From the NCBI RefSeq assembly GCF_014696315.1, contig NZ_JACJPX010000058.1:1-52099 (forward strand): a stretch of DNA of 52,099 nucleotides, written 5' to 3'. The DNA is from Calothrix membranacea FACHB-236 (lineage in GTDB: Bacteria; Cyanobacteriota; Cyanobacteriia; Cyanobacteriales; Nostocaceae). The translations under genes and the position numbers were made by a program. Below are positions 44,660 to 52,099 of this stretch, piece by piece (the first letter of the stretch is position 1; each line of letters starts with the position of its first letter). Below the pieces are notes generated by a model, which did not search any database, was not told the origin of the DNA, and saw only the letters and a program-made list of their open reading frames with translations.

Positions 44660-45304
44660 TTATCTGACCTCAGTGGTGTAAGTGGTAGCTCTGGGTTTGC
44701 GCGCACCAGCAACAGCGCCAATTAACGAAGCTAATAAACCTAACAAAGAACCAAATACAAACCACCACAAGCCTCTGGAAGTAGCTGCAGCAATATCACG
44801 AGCTTGTTCTGCAGTTACGTTAGGAACATTTTGTGGCACATTATTAATCGATTGTTGGGTTTGGTTGAGAACTGCTGCTGCATTAGAAGCCGCAACACCA
44901 AAAGCACCTGATACGCCACTTGCTAATAACCAAGAACTAAGTGCTAAAGTGGTTGCCCAAAGAATTGCACCATTAAGCAAGGCGGTATTACGGTTCATCG
45001 GGCCACAAGCGCGAGTTGTTACCCAACCACCAGTAAATAGTGAAATCAACAAAGCGATTGTTGACCAAAGACCTACATTACCTGCAACACTAGGCGCAAT
45101 AGTTCTTGGTGCGCCTGAACCTGCAACGTTGCCAGCACCAATCGCACCAAATAATGCACTCAAAATCAATTGTGTAACTAAGGCAACTAATACGCCAGAG
45201 ATAATTGGGCCCCAACGAACCAGATCGTGATAATCAGCTGATCTACCAGTGACCACTTGCTCAGGCGGAATTACTTGGTCGCCTACTCGATTTGCATATG
45301 ACAT
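44660..45304 (-). CDS. Four-helix membrane protein (hypothetical)
   Basis: A 214-residue protein with a polar N-terminus (residues 1-30) and four hydrophobic segments: WGPIISGVLVALVTQLILSA, LWSTIALLISLFTGGWVTT, AILWATTLALSSWLLASGV and WWFVFGSLLGLLASLIGAVA. The loop between the third and fourth helix is Asn/Gln-rich (AAAVLNQTQQSINNVPQN). Similar proteins are found in cyanobacteria and other bacteria under labels of unknown function. No motif indicates transport chemistry. Monocistronic. Confidence 0.75.
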   Translation of the reverse strand: MSYANRVGDQVIPPEQVVTGRSADYHDLVRWGPIISGVLVALVTQLILSALFGAIGAGNVAGSGAPRTIAPSVAGNVGLWSTIALLISLFTGGWVTTRACGPMNRNTALLNGAILWATTLALSSWLLASGVSGAFGVAASNAAAVLNQTQQSINNVPQNVPNVTAEQARDIAAATSRGLWWFVFGSLLGLLASLIGAVAGARKPRATTYTTEVR

Positions 45305-45685
45305 AGACTATCTTCTCCCTTAATGCTTCAGTAAAGCTTTTTCCAGGTATATTTGCACTTGATGTTTATAAATTAAATTACTAAATATAATTTTTTCTAT
45401 CTATCAACAGAAAGAGTTATGTACTCTATCTTTGGTAGGAATAAATGTGGCGTAATTGCTATAAATAATCAAGATAAATCTTTTCTTTATTGCCGATTTT
45501 TGCTACAGAAAAATTAATAATTATTTGGAATAATTAATGCCTAGCGAAAGAATAAAAAGATTATAAATTTAAAAGAATAATTCAATCATCTTCATCTAGC
45601 TTATCAAACTAGAAAAGCACAGATTCCCGAAATTATCTAAAACATCGAGAATCTTTGTTCTGCAGTCTTCTCAATGAAACTTACA
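45305..45685. other. A/T-rich spacer
   Basis: About 380 bp, strongly A/T-rich. No gene, repeat family or clear terminator was seen. It should contain the promoter of the membrane protein gene that runs leftward. Confidence 0.5.
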
Positions 45686-46012
45686 CTAACGCATCTTCAC
45701 CGCTGTACCTGTGGCAGTAATTAATAACAGTACACCCGATTGATCGACATTAATAGTACCAGTATCAATTTCAATACCAATCACAGCGTCCGCCCCTAAA
45801 CGCATTGCACGTTGCTGTAATTCTTCTAATGCTTTGCGTTGTCCCTGTTCAAAAAGACGTTCATAGCTGCCGGTGCGTCCGCCAACAATATCACGAATGC
45901 TAGCTAAAAAATCTCTTAAAAAATTGCTGCCATATACAACTTCTGCTGTAACAATACCTAAATATGACTGAATAACAGCTCCTTGAATCACATCAGTTGT
46001 TGTTAAAATCAT
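45686..46012 (-). CDS. YbjQ/UPF0145 family protein
   Basis: A 108-residue protein from the ATG near 46012 (MILTTTDVIQGAVIQSYLGI). Typical YbjQ features: the VVYGSNFLRDFLASIRDIVGG segment, the RTGSYERLF motif, the helix RKALEELQQRAMRLGADAVI, and the closing strand LITATGTAVK. YbjQ proteins assemble as pentamers and are called heavy-metal binding; the role is unproven. An extension to 46069 would add 19 residues and is not needed by family length. Confidence 0.88.
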   Translation of the reverse strand: MILTTTDVIQGAVIQSYLGIVTAEVVYGSNFLRDFLASIRDIVGGRTGSYERLFEQGQRKALEELQQRAMRLGADAVIGIEIDTGTINVDQSGVLLLITATGTAVKMR

Positions 46013-46662
46013 AAATTTTGCCTCAAAAATAGTCTCAGATAATTTTAGACCAAGCATAGTCTTGAGCATTCAACCAGAAATGCAGGAACATTTTGGAGTT
46101 TAGATAGATCTGATCTAGCAATGACTCGATGAGGATAAGTATCAACACCCAGAAAATTATCAGTCCTGAATAATGAAATAAAGCCTAAAATTCCCCAGAT
46201 AAAGCAATGATTGAAGCATAGTTTTATACATTGTTTAATTTTTTAGACAAGGTATAAATATTTTCTCACTCACTACTACAAGATGTAAGATTTTTAGCTC
46301 AAGATTGGTTTTGATTTAAAGGCTTGCCGTCAGCGTTAGCTAAACGGTAAAAGAGTAAGGGTTGAAAGTTTTTTCTTTTTTCTTCATAGAGCAGTATAAG
46401 ACTCTGCGAGTTTTGGCTTTCAATTGTTTAATATACCTACAATTTATCGCCAACGTATAATTTTAGCCTCTTCCTTTCAATATAGAGGTCTATTACCCGC
46501 CTCAATATATATGTGGAAATACCTGTATTTAGATACTTCATCTTCAAAAATTACGTAAAATCTCGGTTTCTTCTCACTGATACTCGGATTATTTATGTGC
46601 AATTATTAATATTTTATAAAATGGCATAAATACAGTTTTCAAAAAGGAATATTTCTGTTTTA
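46013..46662. other. Spacer upstream of the TPR gene
   Basis: About 650 bp, A/T-rich. No gene, known repeat or structured element recognised; AAAAGGAATA 9 nt before 46663 can serve as a ribosome-binding site. Confidence 0.5.
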
Positions 46663-47385
46663 ATGTACAAGAAAAAAGTTCCCTATGAATTCAGGAAATT
46701 TACTGTGTACAAACGAATATCATTTATAGTAAGTCTGCTGCTATTAGGAAGTTTTGTCGTTCCTATATCTCCTGCGGCTCAAGCGCAAGTTTTGTTAACT
46801 CAAACCAGAAGTCCAGAAGTTAAGCAATTGCTAGAAGAAGGACGGAGGCTAGTAGATACTGGTGATTATAATGGGGCAATCTCCGTTTATCAACAAGCAG
46901 CAAGCCTTGAACCTAAAAATGCCAAGATTCATTCAGGAATTGGCTATTTATATGCTCAACAAGGAAATTTTCAGGCAGCACTAGCAGCTTATCGTCGCGC
47001 CCTAGCTATCAACCCCAACAACGGCGATTTTTATTATGCTGTTGGTTACATCAAAGGTAATATGGGTGATACTCCTGGTGCAAAAGAAGCTTATCGTCGT
47101 GCTATTCAATTAAACCGTAACAATCTTAATGCTTATTTAGGATTAGCTGTAACTCAGGCTCGTCTGGGAGACTATGAAGCAGCGAGCTGGGCATACGAAC
47201 AAGCAATTAATATTGATCGCAACAATGCCCAAACCTATGAGTTAATGGGTTCAATGTATAAGCAAAGACGGCAAACCAAACAAGCTACTAACTTACTCAA
47301 AAAAGCTCGTGATTTATACCAAAGACGGAATGACTTTGATGGTGTAGGTAGGGTAGAAGCATTGTTACGAGATTTGGGAGGATAA
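46663..47385 (+). CDS. Secreted tetratricopeptide repeat protein
   Basis: A 240-residue protein. A Sec signal with a long positively charged start (MYKKKVPYEFRKFTVYKR) and hydrophobic core ends at SPAAQAQ (about residue 43). Five TPR-type repeats follow, e.g. ARRLVDTGDYNGA-like, IGYLYAQQGNFQAALAAYRR and LAVTQARLGDYEAASWAYEQ. Exported TPR proteins in cyanobacteria act as periplasmic scaffolds; no partner is identifiable here. The last helix is charged (DFDGVGRVEALLRDL). Monocistronic. Confidence 0.87.
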   Translation: MYKKKVPYEFRKFTVYKRISFIVSLLLLGSFVVPISPAAQAQVLLTQTRSPEVKQLLEEGRRLVDTGDYNGAISVYQQAASLEPKNAKIHSGIGYLYAQQGNFQAALAAYRRALAINPNNGDFYYAVGYIKGNMGDTPGAKEAYRRAIQLNRNNLNAYLGLAVTQARLGDYEAASWAYEQAINIDRNNAQTYELMGSMYKQRRQTKQATNLLKKARDLYQRRNDFDGVGRVEALLRDLGG

Positions 47386-47885
47386 GGAATTTAAGCATAT
47401 CTTTCATGGCGAACAAATTAAATAGTGATAGATAATCGCTAAAATCCTTTCCGTAAGTAGATTCTGTAACAAGCATCTATGTGAAGTAGACATGAAAAGG
47501 CATTGAATAATTATCCAAACAATTTAAGTGGAAATTGAAATATTACTGTTTCGTTTTTACCTTCTGGGGAGATTTGAGAAGGTAGGAAGTAGAAATATTG
47601 TGATATTTCCAATCAACAATTAAGGGTTTTCGTTTTTCATTTAGGTTTCTAGTCCCTTTGAGAAAATATTGATCGTAGACAGCAGCCGAATATTGGAGAA
47701 TCCAAAGCATTTATGCTCCAAAAAATTTCCGAAATATTTACCAATAAACTGCTGTAATTGCAATTGAGTGAGGCACAGATAATTGTAGGGGCAAATATGT
47801 TGACCCCTACCGATATACTTCATTTGCTTGGAACATCACATATAGAGCTAAAATACTATTTGACTTACCGGATTAATTTATTTTT
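47386..47885. other. Non-coding spacer
   Basis: About 500 bp. A GTAGGGGCAAATATGTTGAC/CCCCTAC palindrome near 47786-47813 resembles the core of the MITE family 1 palindrome, but without its termini. No gene. Confidence 0.5.
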
Positions 47886-48530
47886 TTACTTAGACAAATA
47901 CTGTTTTATCCAAATCCGGAAAGCTTTAAGGGTTGCATTTCTACCTGCTATTTTACTGGTTTCGAGATATTGGGGAATTATTTCACTCAAAGGTAGATTG
48001 GGAAAATTTAAACTTGACTGAGACTCTACATAATTCCCATCTTCTAAAATATTAATTTTTAATATACCTTTTTCAAAACGCCACAGTTCCGGCACTTTTA
48101 AAGCTTGATAGATATGAGGATAGGTACGGGAAGTAATATCAATTTCTAAGGCTAGATCGGGTGGTGGATCAACTGTTAAATCTAGTCGCTTTTTGCCACG
48201 AATTAAAGCTTCATTTTTGATATAAAAACATTGATCGGGTTCGATACCATGAACCATCGATTGATTTTTGAACGTAGTAGATCCAAGACATCTAAATTCA
48301 ATATCTAATTCTTCTAATAATGCTTTGATTAAATCACTGATAATTTCTTTATAGTCCTCCTGTTCTGGCAATGGAGCCATAATTTCTAAGATTCCCTTGT
48401 CATAAGCAATTCGCGCTGCACGATGTTCGCCCAACTCTTCAATAATTGTTTCTAATTCTTGCCAAGTAACATCTTGCAATAATACTTTTTGCCCTGGTGG
48501 AAGATAGATGCGCTTTAACTCCAATAACAT
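47886..48530 (-). CDS. Uma2 family endonuclease (DUF820), second copy
   Basis: A 214-residue Uma2 protein. The family sections are VTWQELETIIEELGEHRAAR, GILEIMAPLPEQEDYK, STTFKNQSMVHGIEPDQCFY, DLALEIDITSRT (PD-(D/E)xK strands) and ALKVPELWRFEKG. It differs clearly from the copy at 18197-18784 and belongs to the longer subtype. DNA cleavage is family inference. The gene is followed on the same strand only by spacer; its 3' end overlaps no other gene. Confidence 0.88.
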   Translation of the reverse strand: MLLELKRIYLPPGQKVLLQDVTWQELETIIEELGEHRAARIAYDKGILEIMAPLPEQEDYKEIISDLIKALLEELDIEFRCLGSTTFKNQSMVHGIEPDQCFYIKNEALIRGKKRLDLTVDPPPDLALEIDITSRTYPHIYQALKVPELWRFEKGILKINILEDGNYVESQSSLNFPNLPLSEIIPQYLETSKIAGRNATLKAFRIWIKQYLSK

Positions 48531-48706
48531 CTTTCTAGCTCCTTGCAGTTTAAAGACTTCAACTCCAACTCATAAATTCTATGGCTACATAAACAGTGAT
48601 AATCAGATTCTCTCAAATTTATTGGGCAAAATGCGATCGCTCATCTGTGGTAAATCAAGATGATGGCTAGGTAATCAATTTCACCAATGTATCAGCGCTG
48701 AATGCA

Positions 48707-48730
48707 AAAAGCCTGCTAATGCAGGCTTTT
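48707..48730 (-). terminator. Intrinsic terminator of typA
   Basis: AAAAGCCTGC pairs with GCAGGCTTTT around a TAAT loop, about 50 bp after the typA stop. Read on the minus strand it finishes in TTTTTGC. The near-symmetrical flanking A and T tracts could also stop transcription from the other side. Confidence 0.88.
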
Positions 48731-48778
48731 CACGTTATGTTATGAACGAAGTGGGTAGATAAAAACGACCTCTACAAA

Positions 48779-50569
48779 TTACCGTTTTGCTAACTTCTTC
48801 GCCATCTTCCGCAGACGAATTGATTTTGGTGTAACTTCCACCAATTCATCAGGGCCAATGTATTCCAAAGCACGTTCTAAACTCATGTCTATCGGTGCTT
48901 GCAGCTGCACTAGTTCATCACCACCAGCAGCCCGGTGGTTAGTCAACTGCTTGGTTTTACAAACATTCAGTTCTAAGTCTTGGGGACGATTGTGTTCGCC
49001 CACAATCATGCCTCTGTAAACTTTAGTACCAGGTGTAATAAAGAATGCGCCTCTATCTTCCGCGTTCTTCATGGCGTAGAAGGTAGAAACACCTTCTTCA
49101 AAGGAGATTAAAACGCCTTTGTTACGAGCTTCAATATCGCCAGACAATGGACGGTAATCCAAGAAGCTGTGGTTCATGATGCCTTCACCACGAGTCATCC
49201 GCATGAATTCACCGCGGAAACCAATCAATCCCCGTGCAGGAATGACAAACTCTAACTGAGTGCGATCGCCACTACCTGGTTGCATGTCTTGCATTTCGCC
49301 TTTGCGTTGTCCCAAGCGTTCAATACAGCTACCCACCGCATCACCAGGAATATCTAACACCAGGAGTTCGTAAGGTTCACATGGTTGACCGCTGACTTCG
49401 CGGTAAATTACCTGTGGCTGAGATACCTGAAACTCAAAGCCTTCGCGACGCATGGTTTCAATTAAGATACCCAGATGAAGTTCACCACGACCAGAAACGA
49501 GGAATTTATCGGGAGAATCGGTTTCTTCAACCCGCAAAGCCACGTTGGTTTCCAGTTCGCGGAACAGGCGATCGCGCACTTGGCGTGAAGTCACCAACTT
49601 TCCTTCTTGACCTGCAAAGGGCGAATCATTAACCCAGAAGGTCATTTGTAATGTTGGTTCATCCACTTTAATTAGTGGTAAAGCTTGCGGTTCATTGGGA
49701 TCTGTAATTGTTTCTCCAATGTAAGCATCAGCGAAACCAGCCACCGCCACAATATAACCTGCTGTGGCTTCTTCCATTTCCACCCGTTTCAGGCCTTCAA
49801 AGCCCATCAACTTGGTGATTTTGGACTTGATAATTGTGCCACTTTCTGTAATTAGCGCCGCTTGTTGTCCAGCCCGGATAGTACCGTTATGAATTCTGCC
49901 AATTACAATCCGTCCTAGGTATTCAGAATAATCTAGGGTTGTGACTTGCAATTGCAGGGGCTTGTTAACGTCGCCTACTGGTGGTGGAACGTGTTGCAGA
50001 ATTGCATTAAACAGGGGTTGCATATCTACCGCTTCTGCTTCCATGCTTTCCTTGGCATAACCTCCCATACCGGAGGCAAACAGATAGGTAAAGTCACACT
50101 GGTCTTCATCTGCCCCTAATTCCAAGAACAGATCCAAAACTTTATCAACAGCAATATGGGGATCAGCGTTAGTACGATCGATTTTGTTGATGACAACGAT
50201 GGGGCGCAGACCTTTTTCTAACGCTTTTTTAAGTACAAAGCGTGTTTGGGGCATAGGGCCTTCATTGGCATCGACAATTAAAAGACATCCGTCAACCATG
50301 CCAAGTACGCGTTCAACTTCGCCACCGAAGTCAGCGTGTCCAGGTGTATCAACAATATTGATCAGCGTATCTTTGTAGCGAACCGCTGTATTTTTAGAGA
50401 GAATTGTAATTCCCCGTTCTCGTTCCAAGGCATTGGAGTCCATGACGCAATCCGGAACGTCTTCCCCTTCGCGGAAAATGCCGGATTGTTTAAGGAGTGC
50501 ATCAACCAGGGTGGTTTTGCCGTGGTCAACGTGGGCAATAATGGCGACGTTACGAATTGGGAGCGTCAT
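48779..50569 (-). CDS. typA: Translational GTPase TypA/BipA
   Basis: A 596-residue ribosome-associated GTPase. G1 is AHVDHGKTT (about 12-20), switch II is [11 protein letters not shown]4 is VINKIDR. Domain 2, the EF-G-like domains ([20 protein letters not shown]) and the BipA-specific C-terminal domain ([21 protein letters not shown]) are in order. I start at ATG 50569 ([17 protein letters not shown]), giving the family length; the upstream 58-residue in-frame extension has no similarity to the family. A typical terminator follows. It works in ribosome assembly and stress adaptation. Confidence 0.95.
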   Translation of the reverse strand: MTLPIRNVAIIAHVDHGKTTLVDALLKQSGIFREGEDVPDCVMDSNALERERGITILSKNTAVRYKDTLINIVDTPGHADFGGEVERVLGMVDGCLLIVDANEGPMPQTRFVLKKALEKGLRPIVVINKIDRTNADPHIAVDKVLDLFLELGADEDQCDFTYLFASGMGGYAKESMEAEAVDMQPLFNAILQHVPPPVGDVNKPLQLQVTTLDYSEYLGRIVIGRIHNGTIRAGQQAALITESGTIIKSKITKLMGFEGLKRVEMEEATAGYIVAVAGFADAYIGETITDPNEPQALPLIKVDEPTLQMTFWVNDSPFAGQEGKLVTSRQVRDRLFRELETNVALRVEETDSPDKFLVSGRGELHLGILIETMRREGFEFQVSQPQVIYREVSGQPCEPYELLVLDIPGDAVGSCIERLGQRKGEMQDMQPGSGDRTQLEFVIPARGLIGFRGEFMRMTRGEGIMNHSFLDYRPLSGDIEARNKGVLISFEEGVSTFYAMKNAEDRGAFFITPGTKVYRGMIVGEHNRPQDLELNVCKTKQLTNHRAAGGDELVQLQAPIDMSLERALEYIGPDELVEVTPKSIRLRKMAKKLAKR

Positions 50570-51195
50570 AGAAGCTTTACTGTGAACTGTAGAGGGGGTT
50601 ATTAGGTGTACATTTCGATGCGAGGATTCTAGTACCGCTGGGCGGAAATCAAAAGAAGCCACTGCTTGCAGCAATTGGCATTCAAAAGTCAAAAGGGGCC
50701 AGTGCGTTGCTTTGATTCCAAAGTTTGAGCAACTGGCGTTCAAAATTCAAAAAGCTTATAGCATAGGCTTTTCGCGGGTTTTGAATAGTTGCTTTAGTTG
50801 CGCCTTGCTGTACTAGGCTGTTTTAACAGAATTGAGGATGAAGTTCAAATTCTGTAAAGAACCTTTAACAATTCTAGCGTAATCGTCACAATTGCGGCGA
50901 CTTTTGCGATCGCTGCCTAGCCAGAAAATTAGGCAGGTTATGCCATTTTGGATTTTAGATTTTAGATTTTGGATTCTAAAAGATTGATTGACCTAGCTTT
51001 TGGGCGATCCATATATCGCATTCTTTATTTGGATTTTCAATATTTACTCACTCGTTAAGCTGCATTTTTCGCAAAATTCTGGAATTTAGTTACCTATACT
51101 CACTTTTACTATTTTGGAATCTAGGCCATCCCGAACAAAGGACATTGATTTGTTGTTATGCCAAAATTGACACCAGCGTTGTTAACTTGAGCATC
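50570..51195. other. Spacer between typA and the kinase gene
   Basis: About 630 bp, divergent promoters expected. Short repeats such as GATTTTAGATTTTAGATTTT near 50950 are seen, along with AAAAGTCAAAAGG/AAATTCAAAAAG. No gene recognised. Confidence 0.5.
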
Positions 51196-52014
51196 ATGAC
51201 TTGGGCATCAGGAAAGCAGTTGCAAGGCGGAAAGTATAAGATTGAAAAAGAATTAGGTGCAGGTGGCTTTGGTATCACTTATTGCGCTAAAGATATTCAT
51301 GGGCGCTATGTGGTGATTAAAACTTTGAATAAGCAAGTGCAACGTCGCCCTGACTTTAACAAGTTTCAGCAAGACTTTCTCAATGAGGCGATAAAACTCG
51401 CTAAATGCACTCATCCCCATATTGCGCGGATTGATGAAGTAATTCATGAGGATGGCTTATGGTGCATTGTCATGGAATACATTGATGGCGAAAATTTAGC
51501 TTATCGAGTTGAAAACCGAGGAGTTTTGCTCGAGGCGGAAGCTTTACAATACATTCAACAGATTGGTGAGGCGCTAACTCTGGTTCACAATCACGGCTTA
51601 TTGCATCGGGATGTGAAACCGCAAAATATCATGTTGCGTGCTAATGAAGCAGAAGCAGTATTAATTGATTTTGGGATTGCGCGGGAATTTTCCCAGAATT
51701 TGACTCAAACTCATACACAAATGCTAGCTGATGGCTTTTCGCCTATTGAGCAATATGACAAGCGTGCCAAACGCGGTGCTTTCACAGATGTTTATGCTTT
51801 AGCTGCAACACTTTATTCTTTGCTAACTGGAGAAGTACCTACAATGGCTCCCATTAGAGCAATTGGTACACCATTGGAAGAACCGAAAAATTTTAATTTT
51901 AATATTAGTGAAAAAGTTAATCAGGCAATTCTCAAGGGAATGGAGATAAAGCCAGAAAATCGTCCTCAGTCAATACAAGAATTTTTGGTCTCTTTAGATA
52001 TAGAACCCATTTGA
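51196..52014 (+). CDS. Serine/threonine protein kinase
   Basis: A 272-residue kinase that consists of the catalytic domain only. Motifs: LGAGGFGITY (G-loop, about 19-28), VVIKTLN (catalytic Lys), HRDVKPQNIM, DFGIAREF, and PIEQYDKRAKRGAFTDVYALA, the activation-to-APE-like region. The ending IKPENRPQSIQEFL is typical of cyanobacterial kinases. The ATG at 51196 (MTWASGKQLQGGKYKI) is preferred to the in-frame start at 51145 because the kinase domain starts just after it. There is no membrane segment or sensory domain. Confidence 0.9.
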   Translation: MTWASGKQLQGGKYKIEKELGAGGFGITYCAKDIHGRYVVIKTLNKQVQRRPDFNKFQQDFLNEAIKLAKCTHPHIARIDEVIHEDGLWCIVMEYIDGENLAYRVENRGVLLEAEALQYIQQIGEALTLVHNHGLLHRDVKPQNIMLRANEAEAVLIDFGIAREFSQNLTQTHTQMLADGFSPIEQYDKRAKRGAFTDVYALAATLYSLLTGEVPTMAPIRAIGTPLEEPKNFNFNISEKVNQAILKGMEIKPENRPQSIQEFLVSLDIEPI

Positions 52015-52065
52015 CATCTTTACAATTATCATCTAAGGTTCTCATACCCGTTGAATCTAACTGCT

Positions 52066-52099
52066 ATGAGCTATTCCACCAGCCTTACTGATGAAGAGT
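52066..52099 (+). CDS. Start of a probable IS5-type transposase (cut by the window end)
   Basis: The final 34 bases code for MSYSTSLTDEE, matching the start of IS5-family (DUF4096 helix-turn-helix) transposases, which read MSYxTSLTDEEWxxLEPLLP. The inverted terminal repeat of such an element may lie in 52020-52065 but cannot be confirmed. The identification rests on eleven residues. Confidence 0.5.
   Translation, partial: MSYSTSLTDEE

Noticed and set aside
44682-45230. 182-codon + frame opposite the four-helix membrane protein
   Set aside because: It is an Ala/Pro-rich antisense shadow of a convincing membrane protein on the other strand.
50570-50743. 58-residue N-terminal extension of TypA
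   Set aside because: The extension is not similar to the family; [17 protein letters not shown] at 50569 is the normal start.

Overview
The window is chromosomal DNA from a filamentous, heterocyst-type cyanobacterium (Nostocales: Nostoc, Calothrix, Tolypothrix or a relative). The basis is the very frequent HIP1 octamer GCGATCGC, heptameric and other short tandem repeats such as CCCCATG, a chlorophyll-synthesis gene (chlI), a cyanobacterial E2 subunit (pdhC), and lineage-typical families (Uma2 nucleases, XisI remnant, Trypco1, CTB-type bacteriocin precursors, kinases with a zinc-ribbon N-terminus). I cannot name the species from sequence alone. No tRNA, 16S/23S rRNA, CRISPR array or replication origin was recognised.

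Layout. 0-5 kb: a Tat-exported caspase-fold protein with a substituted catalytic dyad, an unknown gene and a Rieske oxygenase of the pheophorbide a oxygenase/Tic55 group. 4.8-7.7 kb: a zinc ABC transporter, znuC and znuB diverging from znuA across one perfect Zur-type palindrome. 7.8-10.1 kb: small proteins, a candidate small RNA and rtcB. 10.6-11.7 kb: three tandem Gly-Gly-leader bacteriocin-type precursors with no exporter nearby. 11.8-21.8 kb: pdhC, pstS, queF, a phasin-like gene directly downstream of the 4.5S/SRP RNA gene (ffs), YciI, LigT-type phosphoesterase, Uma2, a PlsC-type acyltransferase and a C-terminally broken FhaC-type transporter. 22.5-31.3 kb: a GH3-family gene with a nucleoside phosphorylase, an MtfA-like peptidase, yidD, ilvA, sucrose-phosphate phosphatase overlapping ruvA, and bioF.

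31.3-36.4 kb is the most accessory-looking part: a 63-bp tandem repeat open in both directions, a DUF4365 nuclease-like gene overlapping an unknown partner, a broken xisI, a SWIM zinc-finger protein, an orphan Trypco1-domain protein and several repeats. 36.4-52.1 kb is mostly core: gloA, clpB, a zinc-ribbon kinase, chlI, small membrane proteins, a TPR protein, Uma2, typA/bipA and a second kinase. The window ends a few codons into what looks like an IS5-type transposase.

A striking background feature is repeat load. At least four complete or near-complete copies of a ~100-bp miniature inverted-repeat element, plus fragments, are scattered through the window; two abut the stop codon of a neighbouring gene. 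A second MITE-like element, ~250-bp elements bounded by GTCATT repeats, and several palindromes occupy most other spacers. Many genes were assigned starts downstream of the longest possible frame, using ribosome-binding sites, overlaps or family length; these choices are stated in the entries.
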